Shown: piece by piece, positions 1 through 7,917 of the stretch
How positions within the stretch are numbered: position 1 is the stretch's first letter
Layout of the letters: each line of letters begins with the position of its first letter
Source of the DNA: Hypsibius dujardini
Lineage: Eukaryota > Tardigrada > Eutardigrada > Parachela > Hypsibiidae
NCBI GenBank assembly: GCA_001579985.1
Contig: LRSR01001194.1
Location: 1-20,844, forward strand
DNA length: 20,844 nt
Direction: 5' to 3'
The notes under the pieces: model-generated
The model's input: the letters and a program-made list of their open reading frames with translations, nothing else
The model's database searches: none
Told to the model about the DNA's origin: nothing
Made by a program: the position numbers and the translations under genes

Positions 1-78
<78 letters not shown>

Positions 79-97
79 CAAGCAGGCAGGCAGGCAG
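1..97. repeat. (GACA)n-(GGCA)n microsatellite
   Basis: Uninterrupted tetranucleotide repeat: GACA units to about position 32, then GGCA units to the end with one AGCA variant. It lies upstream of the first visible exon of the RILP-like gene and is probably intronic. The intron at 646-928 carries a related TCTG-type repeat, the complementary-strand version of the same CAGA/CAGG motif. Confidence 0.95.
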
Positions 98-238
98 CAG
101 CTGATAATAACTGTCACTGACAATGTACAATTACATCAATGCAGAGGTAAGTCAACTGGGTCAGAAGAGACAGGCACGAGACGTAAATGTGTTTCATGTC
201 AATTTCAACTGCGCTGTAAGAGCTGAATTATTGTACAG

Positions 239-1237
239 GCCCTCACAGAAGTGGAAAAGCAAGCCGCGGCCATCCAACTTCAGAAAAAGCGCAACCGTAA
301 CTTACAGAACCAAGCGCGGAAGCTGATGGAAGAAAAAAATCAACTGACTATTCAGGTGCGCGAGGGCATGCTACAGATAATCTCCCTAGAGCATGACATG
401 AAGGCGCTCCAGTCGGAGAACGGTTCCCAGGGGTCCACTGCCACATCCCGGCCTGCCGTTGCACCGGCTGTTTCGACCGATAAGAGGTCCGCTTCGGGAG
501 CTGATTTCCAGGAAGAGTCCGCGGATGCCCCACGCTTCACCCTCAACGAGCTGCGCAATCTCATAAATGAGAGGAATCAACTAAAAGTGAAGGTCATGGA
601 GCTGATGGATGAGCTGAGTGCTCTCAAGCCTGTCCCCACATTGAGGTTTGTTATTATCATCTAATGTCTGTCTGCCTGTCTGTTTGACTGTCTGTTTACC
701 TGTCTGTCTGTCTGCCTGTCTGTCTGTCTGTCTGTCTGTGTGTCTGTGTGTCTGCCTGCCTGTCTGTGTGTCTGTGTGTCTGTGTGTCTGTGTGTCTGTG
801 TGTCTGCCTGCCTGCCTGCCTACCTGTCTGTCTGCATGTCTGTCTGTTTGCCCGATTTTATTGCATGTATAACAGCTTTTTCTTAGAAACAAAACTAGAG
901 ATAGTTTACATTCGATTTTTAACTTCAGTCCAAACTCGGACAAAATCAGCGATCCTTTGGATGAGATCGACCCCGATGCTCCCGTCCAAGGTCCGATCAA
1001 CAGGGAACCGGAAGATAAACTGCGACCACCATCTCGGAGCAAGCCGCGAGAATCGTCAATTCGAAGCCTGTACGTAAAAACTCTTTGCTTAGCTCATGTC
1101 AAACTATTTTTCAGAACTGTTTCGGAACGAAATTTTTCCTTTTCAGTTTTCGAGGTCTTTTTGGTGATTCCGGTGTCGTCGGGCAAGGCATCTTCTACAC
1201 CCTGAAGGAAAGCACTGCCCATCTGGCTGATCATTGA
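239..1237 (+). CDS. RILP-like protein, 3' portion (three exons in view)
   Basis: Exons 239-645, 929-1069 and 1147-1237 join in one frame to 212 codons plus TGA at 1235-1237. Splice signals are acceptor TTGTACAG at 231-238, donor GTTTGT at 646, acceptor CTTCAG to 928, donor GTACGT at 1070 and acceptor TTTTCAG to 1146; the phases fit at both junctions. The first third is charged coiled coil, followed by an Ala/Ser/Thr-rich linker. The segment FTLNELRNLINERNQLK (about 536-590) matches the RILP homology 2 helix, and the tail SSIRSLFRGLFG resembles the conserved C-terminal block of RILPL proteins. In that family RH2 binds active or phosphorylated Rab GTPases and the N-terminal RH1 contacts motor proteins. 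RH1 is absent here, so the 5' exons are probably outside the window. An ATG at 123 followed by a donor at 147 (GTAAGT) would also join in phase 0 as an 8-codon first exon, but would give a protein without RH1. Confidence 0.72.
664..848. repeat. Intronic (TCTG/TGTG/CCTG)n microsatellite
   Basis: Degenerate tetranucleotide repeat of TCTG, TGTG and CCTG units filling most of the 283-bp intron between the first two visible exons of the RILP-like gene. Long cysteine-rich or threonine/glutamine-rich reading frames across it, on both strands, are products of the repeat. Confidence 0.95.
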
Positions 1238-1514
1238 GGCTGTACTCCTTTTCTCTGGCTGCATTTTTAGCTCAGCGTTTTCTGTACATATTTGCTTTAA
1301 GCTTGATTCAGAGCTGCTTTTATAGTTATTTTTTTTAGACACGGTGATCGGTTTTTTTTCCCGGAAGAGCTTCCTCAGATCTCACGTTTTGTATGGAGAT
1401 CTGGACAAGCTCCGCTGGTCAGAGAGCATTTAACAGTTTTCTAGTCCATTTTTATAGTTAGAAAAAAATTACCAGTGGTAGCTTGCATTTTTGAAAATAC
1501 TTCCGTAGTTACAA

Positions 1515-1834
1515 GCAAAAAAAAAGAAAAAAATGGAAACTCAAGGGATTTGAACCCTCAGCCTTTCGATCGGTCGAACAAAAAAGCAAAAAGTGGAAAC
1601 GGAAGGGATTTGAACCCTTAACCTTTCGATCGGTCGCACAAAAAAGCAAAAAGTGGAAACGTATAGGATTTGAACCCTTAACCTTTCGATCGGTCGAACA
1701 AAAAAGCAAAAAGTGGAAACGCAAGGGATTTGAACCCTTAACCTTTCGATCGGTCGCACAAAAAAGCAAAAAGTGGAAACGAAAGGGATTTGAACCCTCA
1801 GCCTTTCGATCGGTCGAACAAAAAAGCAAAAAGT
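1515..1834 (-). repeat. 60-bp tandem array of tRNA-Trp 3' halves
   Basis: Five tandem units with an exact 60-bp period and no indels, continuing the 3' half of the tRNA-Trp gene at 1835-1906. Read on the minus strand, each unit holds a shortened anticodon hairpin (TTCGA-CCGA-TCGAA, or the variant with TGCGA), the variable loop, the T arm AAGGG-TTCAAAT-CCCTT with a B-box match, the 3' acceptor strand and a trailer with T5 and T6 runs. The 7-nt anticodon loop CTCCAGA is reduced to CCGA, so CCA is lost in every unit, and the D arm and A box are missing. B-box matches lie at 1546-1556, 1606-1616, 1666-1676, 1726-1736 and 1786-1796, with a sixth in the tRNA at 1846-1856. The unit at the left end decays into an A-rich tract. 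Confidence 0.93.
1820..1832 (-). terminator. Pol III terminator of tRNA-Trp
   Basis: On the minus strand a T5 run (1832-1828) and a T6 run (1825-1820) lie 2 and 9 nt past the tRNA 3' end, typical RNA polymerase III terminators. The same T5/T6 pair recurs in most units of the downstream array. Confidence 0.75.
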
Positions 1835-1906
1835 GGAAACGCAAGGGATTTGAACCCTTAACCTTTCGATCTGGAGTCGAACGCGCTACCGTTGCGCCAG
1901 CGCTTC
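1835..1906 (-). tRNA. tRNA-Trp (anticodon CCA)
   Basis: A 72-nt intronless cloverleaf on the minus strand. The acceptor stem GAAGCGC pairs with GCGTTTC with one G-U wobble. The D arm is GCGC-AACGGTA-GCGC, the anticodon stem TTCGA/TCGAA has loop CTCCAGA (anticodon CCA), the variable loop is AGGTT and the T arm is AAGGG-TTCAAAT-CCCTT. The A-box region (GGCGCAACGGTAGCGC) is like that of eukaryotic tRNA-Trp. The discriminator base is C, whereas A is usual for eukaryotic tRNA-Trp, so charging efficiency is uncertain and a pseudogene with an intact fold is possible. T runs follow at once, and then the 60-bp array of its own 3' half. Confidence 0.9.
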
Positions 1907-2768
1907 ATCTTGTATTCATGAGACTGTATAACGCTGCAAGGTGCCTCAAGCTGACAGCTGTTGCGTATTTGGAATATCGTATTTGTAATTCCGACTGTCA
2001 AAAACAGGTGATGCCACTTGCTGCGTGTTCCTTCTGCGAACATTCAATTACGAGGTTTTGAATCTATATTTACTGAATAACCGCGGTGAAAACACAAGAA
2101 CATGTTCGGTTGAAAAGAACTCGCGCGAATTGCCGCCAGCAGGGATTATTTTATTATTTTAAGGGAATTTTTAATGTAACACAAATCCGGTCAGAATTCT
2201 TTTAAACTCGTGCTGCGCGCGCTCGTTGAAACTTCTGTTGACCGAATCAAGCCATTGGCCTCGGTTAGTGCAGTGGTGCTATGCATTACCGAGTGCAATA
2301 ACTTGAATCTTCCAAAAAAATGTGTAACATTAAGGCCATTTAATCTCACACGTTTTGCGTAATGTCACACACTAAAATAATCCTGACCACCAGTGTCCGA
2401 TTGATTCAAAAGAATGGAGCACAAGACTGCGATTAATTGATTGTTGATTCGTCTTGCGTCTGAAACAGGAATTCTTCAACTGATTTCTTTTAGTTCTCTT
2501 TAATGAGGAGTCTTTCGTGGAGGAAGTCGAGCTGGATTCTGATTTGTATTGAATAACATTTTATGGAAATCTAATGTTTGATCGATGGATTACGGGCAGA
2601 ATTTACCGCAACGGTGGGCGAAATAAGTGATCATTCGATTGGCCAACAATTGTTCTCGTGTTTTCATCCAGATTAAATAGAAATTTATTAATTTAACTTC
2701 TTTACTGTAATTTACTTTGTCTTGATGTTGAAAAACTTAACTCTTTATATCGAAATAAGCTTTTATCC
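1907..2768. other. No recognisable gene
   Basis: No convincing ORF or exon set. A short stretch around 2248-2275 (accgaatcaagccatt) resembles the inner arm of the hairpin element at 2769-2889 (accgagttaagccatt), so it may be a decayed copy of that family. The 61-codon minus-strand frame at 1858-2043 is a translation of the tRNA gene and its upstream flank. Confidence 0.6.
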
Positions 2769-2889
2769 ACACGTGGCTAAAACTTTGCGCTAACCGAGTT
2801 AAGCCATTACACTCGTTGCATGGCTGTTGTACACAGCCGTCGAGTTAAAGTGCTTGATTCAGTCAGCGTAAGGTTTTTGCCACGTGTGT
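2769..2889. mobile_element. ~120-bp foldback MITE-like element
   Basis: Almost the whole element folds into an imperfect hairpin. The left arm starts acacgtggctaaaac and the right arm ends gtttttgccacgtgt. Pairing continues inward through about 45 bp to a terminal hairpin ggctgt-tgtac-acagcc. Each tip carries CACGTG. I see no clear target-site duplication, so the exact ends are uncertain. Confidence 0.55.
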
Positions 2890-2931
2890 AGCTTTGTAAT
2901 TCGCCGAAAATTTCACAAACTCAAAACAAAA

Positions 2932-3012
2932 CCACGTGGTTTCACAAAACCAAAACAACGCCACGTGGTTTCACAAAACCAAAACAAAGCCACGTGGTTT
3001 CACAAAACCACG
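2932..3012. repeat. 29-bp tandem repeat with CCACGTGG
   Basis: Three direct copies, 29 bp apart (CCACGTGG at 2932, 2961 and 2990), of a unit made of CCACGTGG, TTTCACAAAACC and an AAAACAA stretch. A truncated fourth copy ends at the ACCACGTCG tract. The palindromic CACGTG is the canonical E-box of bHLH-zip factors; whether it is bound here is unknown. Confidence 0.85.
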
Positions 3013-3014
3013 TC

Positions 3015-3099
3015 GACATTAAACGACAGAAGTGAATTCTCTATTGAATGAGTGGTGACCCACTTTCCCCTCTGCACGGGGAGCGGAGCAGTGTCAAAT
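3015..3099. repeat. Direct repeat copy 1 (paired with 4311-4398)
   Basis: An 85-bp segment from gacatt through gaattctct, gaatgagtggtga and gcacg-ggagcggagcagtgtc. It is repeated in the same orientation at 4311-4398 with roughly 80% identity by eye. The two copies bracket the large inverted repeat. They could be fragments of one dispersed repeat or the ends of a composite element. Confidence 0.75.
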
Positions 3100-3102
3100 T
3101 GT

Positions 3103-4051
3103 GGGCACGATCTAAAACATGGACTGTACTGAGTGTACTGGACTCCTGTACTGGACTCGTGTACTGTACTGAGCGTACTGTACTGACTGTACTGGACTCC
3201 TGTACTGGACTCGTGTAATGTACTGAGTGTACTGGACTCCTGTTCTGGACTGTACTGGACTGGACTGTACTGGAATGTACTGTACTATACTGTAACGAAA
3301 AATCGAGCCATTGATTGATTGATTGATTGCGTATACATCTAATTCATGTGAAAAACCAACGCTGGATTGATTGATTGATGTACGATAGATAAACTCCAAA
3401 TTAGAGTCCGTTCGGAGTGATACATAACTTTAACTCATATCCATATGTTCATGTGACGTCATGTAAAGGGGGGAATTAATTTTGTGATTTCTCGGTGCTA
3501 TTGGGATGGGTGAAACCTTCTGATTCTCGTTCAGTGTTCTATTTCCTGGGGGGCACTTTTTCATCGTTGGATGGCTGCTCCGCCACATTGCGGAATTTTA
3601 AACTGACTGTGTTGTCGTGTTTCTTATAAAAATCATTGTATGCTTCTAGTGATTTTATATCTGGATTCAAAATAACTAGTAGAGGCAGGAGAATACTTTT
3701 GATTTTGAGACATTCAGGAGCTAATTTGGAGGTTATCTATAGTACATCAATCAATCAATCCAGCGTTGGTTTCTCACATGAATTAAATGTATACGCAATC
3801 AATCAATCAATCAATGGCTCGATTTTTCGTTACAGTATAGTACAGTATAGTACAGTACATTCCAGTACAGTCCAGTCCAGTCCAGTACAGTCCAGAACAG
3901 GAGTCCAGTACACTCAGTACAGTACGCTCAGTACAGTACACGAGTCCAGTACAGGAGTCCAGTACACTCAGTACAGTACGCTCAGTACAGTACACGAGTC
4001 CAGTACAGGAGTCCAGTACACTCAGTACAGTCCATGTTTTAGATCGTGCCC
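3103..4051. repeat. Large inverted repeat (foldback), arms ~302 and ~331 bp
   Basis: The left arm 3103-3404 is the inverted copy of the right arm 3721-4051, with a 316-bp spacer. Each arm runs from gggcacgatctaaaacatgg, through a GTACTG/CAGTAC-rich minisatellite, a gattgatt tract and the segment gtatacatctaattcatgtg, to tccaaattag. The right arm contains an extra copy of a ~54-bp higher-order unit (3901-3954 and 3955-4008), which explains the length difference. ORFs across the arms (for example 3112-3399 minus and 3636-4100 plus) encode only Ser/Val/Gln/Tyr repeats and are artefacts. The spacer has a TGACGTCA palindrome at 3454-3461 and no gene. Confidence 0.88.
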
Positions 4052-4083
4052 AAATTGTGTGAAGCAATTGAGTAAAATCGGTG

Positions 4084-4228
4084 CTGTCTTTTCGCGTTAG
4101 ACAGGGACAGCGTACGAGCTATGGAGCGTTTAATCGGCCACGGGGCGCTTGTGTTGTGTGTACGGTGCACACAGCCGTGCACACGTTTCACTCCAGTACG
4201 GCTGTCCCTGTCTAACGCGAAAATACAG
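4084..4228. mobile_element. 145-bp MITE with 28-bp terminal inverted repeats
   Basis: The TIRs at 4084-4111 and 4201-4228 are inverted copies with one mismatch; their core is cgcgttagacagggacagc. The interior holds GTGCAC-containing palindromic sequence and no coding capacity. No confident target-site duplication was seen, so the superfamily is unassigned. Confidence 0.75.
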
Positions 4229-4310
4229 TGTTAGGGACTTTCGGAAGTTCGGGTGCTCTTGAGCAAAGACGAAAAAACGTCAACAAACCGCCATTTCACC
4301 GGAATCTATT

Positions 4311-4398
4311 GACATTGGACGACAGAGAAATGAATTCTCTATCGAATGAGTGGTGATCTACTTTCCTAACTGCACGAGGAGCGGAGCAGTGTCCAATG
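4311..4398. repeat. Direct repeat copy 2 (paired with 3015-3099)
   Basis: Second copy of the ~85-bp direct repeat. It ends at gtgtccaat, where copy 1 has gtgtcaaat. Confidence 0.75.
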
Positions 4399-4712
4399 GA
4401 AGGGAGGAGCTAAGTGAAATGGACACATGGTAGTGCAGAGACCAAGCGAAGAACACGACAAGGAAGAACAATGCGGCAGTAGTTTTAACTTGTCAGCAAA
4501 CAAATTGTGCCAACTCATTCTGAAGCTTTTTGCGGTGCCACAAGAATATTCAAGATATAAAGTGACTTTATTACGTCCGAAGTTGTTGATATTAGTACAG
4601 TTGTGTGTGCTAAACGCATGGTTCTTCAAAATTGAATCAACAGTACAAGATTGTGTCATTAAACAGTGTGACTATAAAACTTACTACTTGCAAACTCTGC
4701 ACCAAACAAGGC
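4399..4712. other. No recognisable gene
   Basis: A 104-codon frame at 4427-4741 (+) has no motif I recognise. It runs across the target duplication into the MITE at 4723, and an equally long frame lies on the opposite strand. I do not call it a gene. Confidence 0.5.
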
Positions 4713-4722
4713 ACCTGGCAGT

Positions 4723-5165
4723 AAAAATCAACATCACGTGACTTTTCGTACGCGGACGCGGAAAAACAAGTCTAGGCGGAACGACGAGGAAAACACAGTT
4801 TTTAAAAGCGACGCGGAAATAAGATCTGAGTAATTCGGTCAGACGGCGTGGAAGTGTGAAGTAAACGCTTAACGAGATCCCTAAACCGCAAGACGCTTTG
4901 CCGTTCACAGCAGAACATGCTCATCTCTTTCGGGAACCACCACTGATCACTAACTAATCAACTAATCAACCGACCACTGACCGATTCAGGAATTAAGCAC
5001 TGTCTCTTGGAATACGCGGCGCGGAACGGAACGGAGCGGTTCAGCTCGGACGCGACGCGGAAACATTAGCTATTTTCTCCACGCGGAGCGGTGCGGTATT
5101 TCCGCGTCGCGGAGCGGTACGGTATTTCCGCGTCGCGTCCGCGTCGCGCGCGGATGTTGATCTCT
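4723..5165. mobile_element. 443-bp MITE-like element with 10-bp TSD
   Basis: Perfect 10-bp direct repeats acctggcagt at 4713-4722 and 5166-5175 flank an element whose ends are inverted: aaaaatcaacatc at the left and gatgttgatctct at the right (11 of 13 match). Inside both ends lie GC-rich tracts of cgcg, gacgcgg and ggagcgg. A TSD of 9-11 bp fits Mutator-like elements, but no transposase is present, so the family is inferred. The central 4815-5047 recurs inverted at 12364-12591. Confidence 0.75.
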
Positions 5166-5271
5166 ACCTGGCAGTGAAACCAGAATTCGTGCACAACAAA
5201 TGCCAGAGCACACAGCGATGCCAGGAAGTGCGGGAATCCTCAAGTCATTTTCACCGAAAAGTCATTACAAA

Positions 5272-5471
5272 TGTTAGGTCTACCAACCGGAAGTTGGGTA
5301 GTTAACGAGTTTATTAGACTGAAAGTAGAGAGATAGGTAGAGAAGTAAACTGAAAGAAAGGAAAAAGGAAGTACAACTGTCTCTAAAACTGAGTTAGTAA
5401 CTAAACACAGTACTAGTGAGTAAACCGGCTGTAATGATTGAATATGAGGACTTGTTGGGCGTGGTCCAACA
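5272..5471 (-). repeat. Solo-LTR-like repeat, copy 1
   Basis: Read on the minus strand it starts TGTTGGACCACGCCC and ends GACCTAACA, so it has TG...CA termini with short inverted ends. It contains AATAAA at 5315-5310, as expected of a retrotransposon LTR. It is related to 7918-8221: both share the first ~50 bp (TGTTGGACC..., ACTCACTAGTAC) and the last ~60 bp with AATAAA. The 5-bp flanks do not match for this end choice; moving the right end by one base gives acaaa on both sides (5267-5271 and 5471-5475), which could be chance. Confidence 0.5.
5310..5315 (-). terminator. Poly(A) signal AATAAA for UGT A (inside LTR-like repeat)
   Basis: AATAAA on the minus strand about 190 nt past the UGT A stop codon. 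I found no other canonical signal between the stop and this point. It lies inside the LTR-like repeat, so the repeat probably supplies the 3' end of the transcript (inference). Confidence 0.5.
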
Positions 5472-5504
5472 CAAAGATATAGTGAAGAAGTTAGGCTGAA
5501 GCAC

Positions 5505-7375
5505 TTAGAAACTACCAAGTCTGTGAATGAGGTCTTGAAAGTCCGTGGACGATTCGCCAGATGGTGTCCACGCTTCGCTGATCTCACAGGCCACCGCTTT
5601 CGCCCTCCCCGTAAAGTCACTTTTTCCTACTACACCGACGGCTTTTTCCGAATCCATCGACCGTTGAATCAAACCGCAAATTTCCTCTGCCGGCACCAAT
5701 CGCGACCCGACCATGCCGGTCCCCTGAACCAGCACACCAACGCCCAGCTTCACGGCCAGCTGCGCCACTTCCAATTGATCCCCAAACATTGGCCATCCGA
5801 CGATGGGCTTTCCGCTGGCCATCGCCTCCAGCGTGCTGTTCCATCCGCAGTGCGACAAAAACACCGCCGTCGCATCGTGCTTCAGGATCGACTTCTGCGG
5901 GGCCCAGGTGAGGACGAGAAACGGACTGGCGCGCTCGTCAAACTGCCTCGAAATAAGCGTCGAAATTTCCTCTGGTAAGAAGCTGTGATATTTCTCACGA
6001 AGGGACCAAATAAACGGCCGACCGAGGCTTAGAAGAGCCTGCCCAATGACGGTGACCTGTTCCGGGGTGGGCGTGGTCAATGAACCGAACGAAACATACA
6101 CGACCGAATCGGACGTTTGTCCGTTCAACCAATTCGTCACTCGTTTCTGCATGACGAGCTGAACGGACGAGCTCGGACTCTTCTGTTCGGGGAACAACGG
6201 TCCCACACAGTGAATCGTCCATCCGACCGTCTGAGGGTCTTTCACAACTTCGATCAGGTCCTCCCGTTCCAGGCTTCGGACCGTGTTAATGATGAAACCC
6301 TTCGTCAGCGCTAAAGTTGGTTTCATCGAAATCCACAAGTCTTTAAGGTCCGCCATCACCGCGGCCATTGGTTCGCCCGCTTTCGGAGTGCGGTCGAAAA
6401 TTTCCAGCTGATCCGGAGGGAGGACGGGGGTGTCTTGGTTGATGGCCAACAGATACTGAACCTGCCCGACAGCCCCGGAATCGAAGCTGTAAAAGGGGAC
6501 TCCTCGTTCGGCGCAGACGCGGAACTCCGCGCTGAGGAAGTAGTCCGCGATCATCACGTCCACCGGCGTGGTGAATGCTGCTACCCTAAAACGAAGTACG
6601 ATAGGTCAGACGAAAGTTCAACTTTTATACGCCATTCCGCACAGAATTTGTGAGGCCGTTGACAGGGCGTGTGACACCACTCTTTTTATTCGTCTAAATT
6701 TATGTCAAGCGATATGTGTGAGCTTTCAAAATTCACACGCTTTATTCATTTTTATTCGAAAGGCAAGCAGAATGTTTCATTTTTTAGAAATAAATGACAG
6801 AATAAAAGTCTTCCGAGGCGCGTATCTTTTGATGAAGAATCGAACATTTTTAGTTGAGTTGAGCTTAATTGGATTTGTAGCGTGAGAACTGAAGACTCGG
6901 ATAAAAATAAATGCGATTTAGTTATTTCTTTGGAACTTTGTGCGTTTTGTGGTTACAGGATGTGTGAGATATAAACCGCTCTTTCTACGTACAAATTTAA
7001 AGGAGACTATTCATCTTTAATGTGTACTAGGGCTAACATCGATTTCGGTTCCTGCCGCGTAGGCATGCTCCGGAGGAAGTGAGCGAATGCGGGTAAGACA
7101 TCGGCGAACGCCTTCCCGAGAGCTCCGTCGGTGATGACGTCCTCCAGATCGTCGACGACCTGGTCAGCGATGCCGTAGAGCTGGACGTCGTCGGTCGGCT
7201 GGAGGAGCTCGCGCTTGGCGAAATCCGGGAGCTTCGACGCGGACACGGCGAAGGTGACACGGTAGAATTTGCTGACTTTTTTGGCCAGTTCCAGGAGCGG
7301 GATGATGTGTCCGAAGGCTGGGAAAGTGGCGAAGAGGATATGGATATTCGGATTCCGGTTGATCGTCGTCGTCAT
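5505..7375 (-). CDS. Plant-type UDP-glycosyltransferase A (GT1), two exons
   Basis: Exon 1 is 7375-7038 and exon 2 is 6585-5505 (TAA), giving 472 aa. The start ATG sits in a strong context (GCCGCCATGA); an in-frame codon 25 residues upstream extends the frame but is disfavoured by family alignment. Donor GTTAGC (7037) and acceptor GTTTTAG (6586) join in phase 2 within codon 113. The product is a family 1 glycosyltransferase that transfers a sugar from a UDP-sugar to small lipophilic acceptors, in plants and in detoxification. The N-terminal acceptor domain has FPAFGHIIP with catalytic His23 and the partner Asp127 in VMIADYF. SVVYVSFGS lies at the interdomain region. The donor domain has an exact 44-residue PSPG box at 340-383 (WAPQ...HCGWNS...GKP...WP.F.DQ) ending in Gln, usual for UDP-glucose users. 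There is no signal peptide and no C-terminal membrane helix, unlike animal UGTs, so it is probably cytosolic. Its substrate cannot be told. Confidence 0.9.
6588..6860. repeat. Dispersed repeat filling most of the UGT A intron
   Basis: Inverted relative to 8340-8583, with high identity over gccattccgcacagaatttg, cgtgtgacaccactcttttt and agcgatatg-gtgagctttc. Homology reaches within a few bases of the UGT A 3' splice site (6586) and fades past about 6860, so it covers roughly 60% of the 452-bp intron (6586-7037). No coding capacity. Confidence 0.8.
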
Positions 7376-7917
7376 GGCGGCAGTTTGAGGGGAGTTTATG
7401 ATTGAAAATGCGATATGAAAATGTTGTCTCGTTTGTGAGTAAAAAGCCAAGCTCTTCGTGCGGTAAATGTTTGATTGAAAAAGGGTGCTGAATTTGTTGT
7501 GGCGCTTTAAGTGCTGACAAGTTATGTAACTTGGCCTGCTTATCGTGCAAGATTTTTCAATAATAAGACAGTGTCAACGGTTATCAGTGCCTCCAGCGGA
7601 AGGTGGTTCAACGAAGTCTGCCGTACTTGCGAGAAGAATTTGCGACCGAAAATTGTCTGCCCAGCTGCGTTTTATGCCGGCACAGACGAGTACTCGTACC
7701 GATAAAGATAACTGAATCCGAACACTTTTGCATATCAATTTTGCATTTGAACTTTGCGCCAGTCTGGACTGTTATGAGATAACGTTTAGGTAAGGTGACC
7801 TTGGGACACCCTGCTCAGTTAAGACAAGCGGCCAGCTAACAAGAGAAGGCAAATTCTGGGAGGTGAAATCTTGCAGCAGATTTTTGAATATGAATGAACA
7901 GTGAAACACTAACCTAA
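7376..7917. other. Upstream region of UGT A; no other gene
   Basis: Contains the presumed promoter and 5' UTR of UGT A (minus). I see no convincing TATA box. An acgagtactcgt palindrome (7687-7698) is followed by two GATA cores (gataaagataa, 7702-7712). Function is unsupported. Confidence 0.4.

Noticed and set aside
581-1042. 153-codon minus ORF rich in Thr/Gln/Asp/Arg
   Set aside because: Produced by the TCTG/TGTG microsatellite in the RILP-like intron.
1509-1844. 111-codon minus-strand ORF with a 20-residue repeat
   Set aside because: It is a translation of the 60-bp tRNA-derived array; 60 is a multiple of 3, so the frame stays open.
1515-1877. CRISPR-like regular repeat array
   Set aside because: Units are contiguous 60-mers with no unique spacers, they derive from a tRNA gene, and the genome is eukaryotic.
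2932-3012. 29-bp repeats resembling a short CRISPR
   Set aside because: Direct tandem units without spacers, only three copies and no cas genes.
3636-4100. 154-codon plus ORF with Val-Gln-Tyr-Ser repeats
   Set aside because: Runs through the inverted-repeat minisatellite; complementary frames in both arms look the same.
4427-4741. 104-codon plus ORF
   Set aside because: No motif or splice support, an equally long overlapping opposite frame, and it ends inside the MITE that starts at 4723.
5523-5978. 151-codon plus ORF antisense to UGT A
   Set aside because: Shadow of UGT A exon 2 with no independent features.
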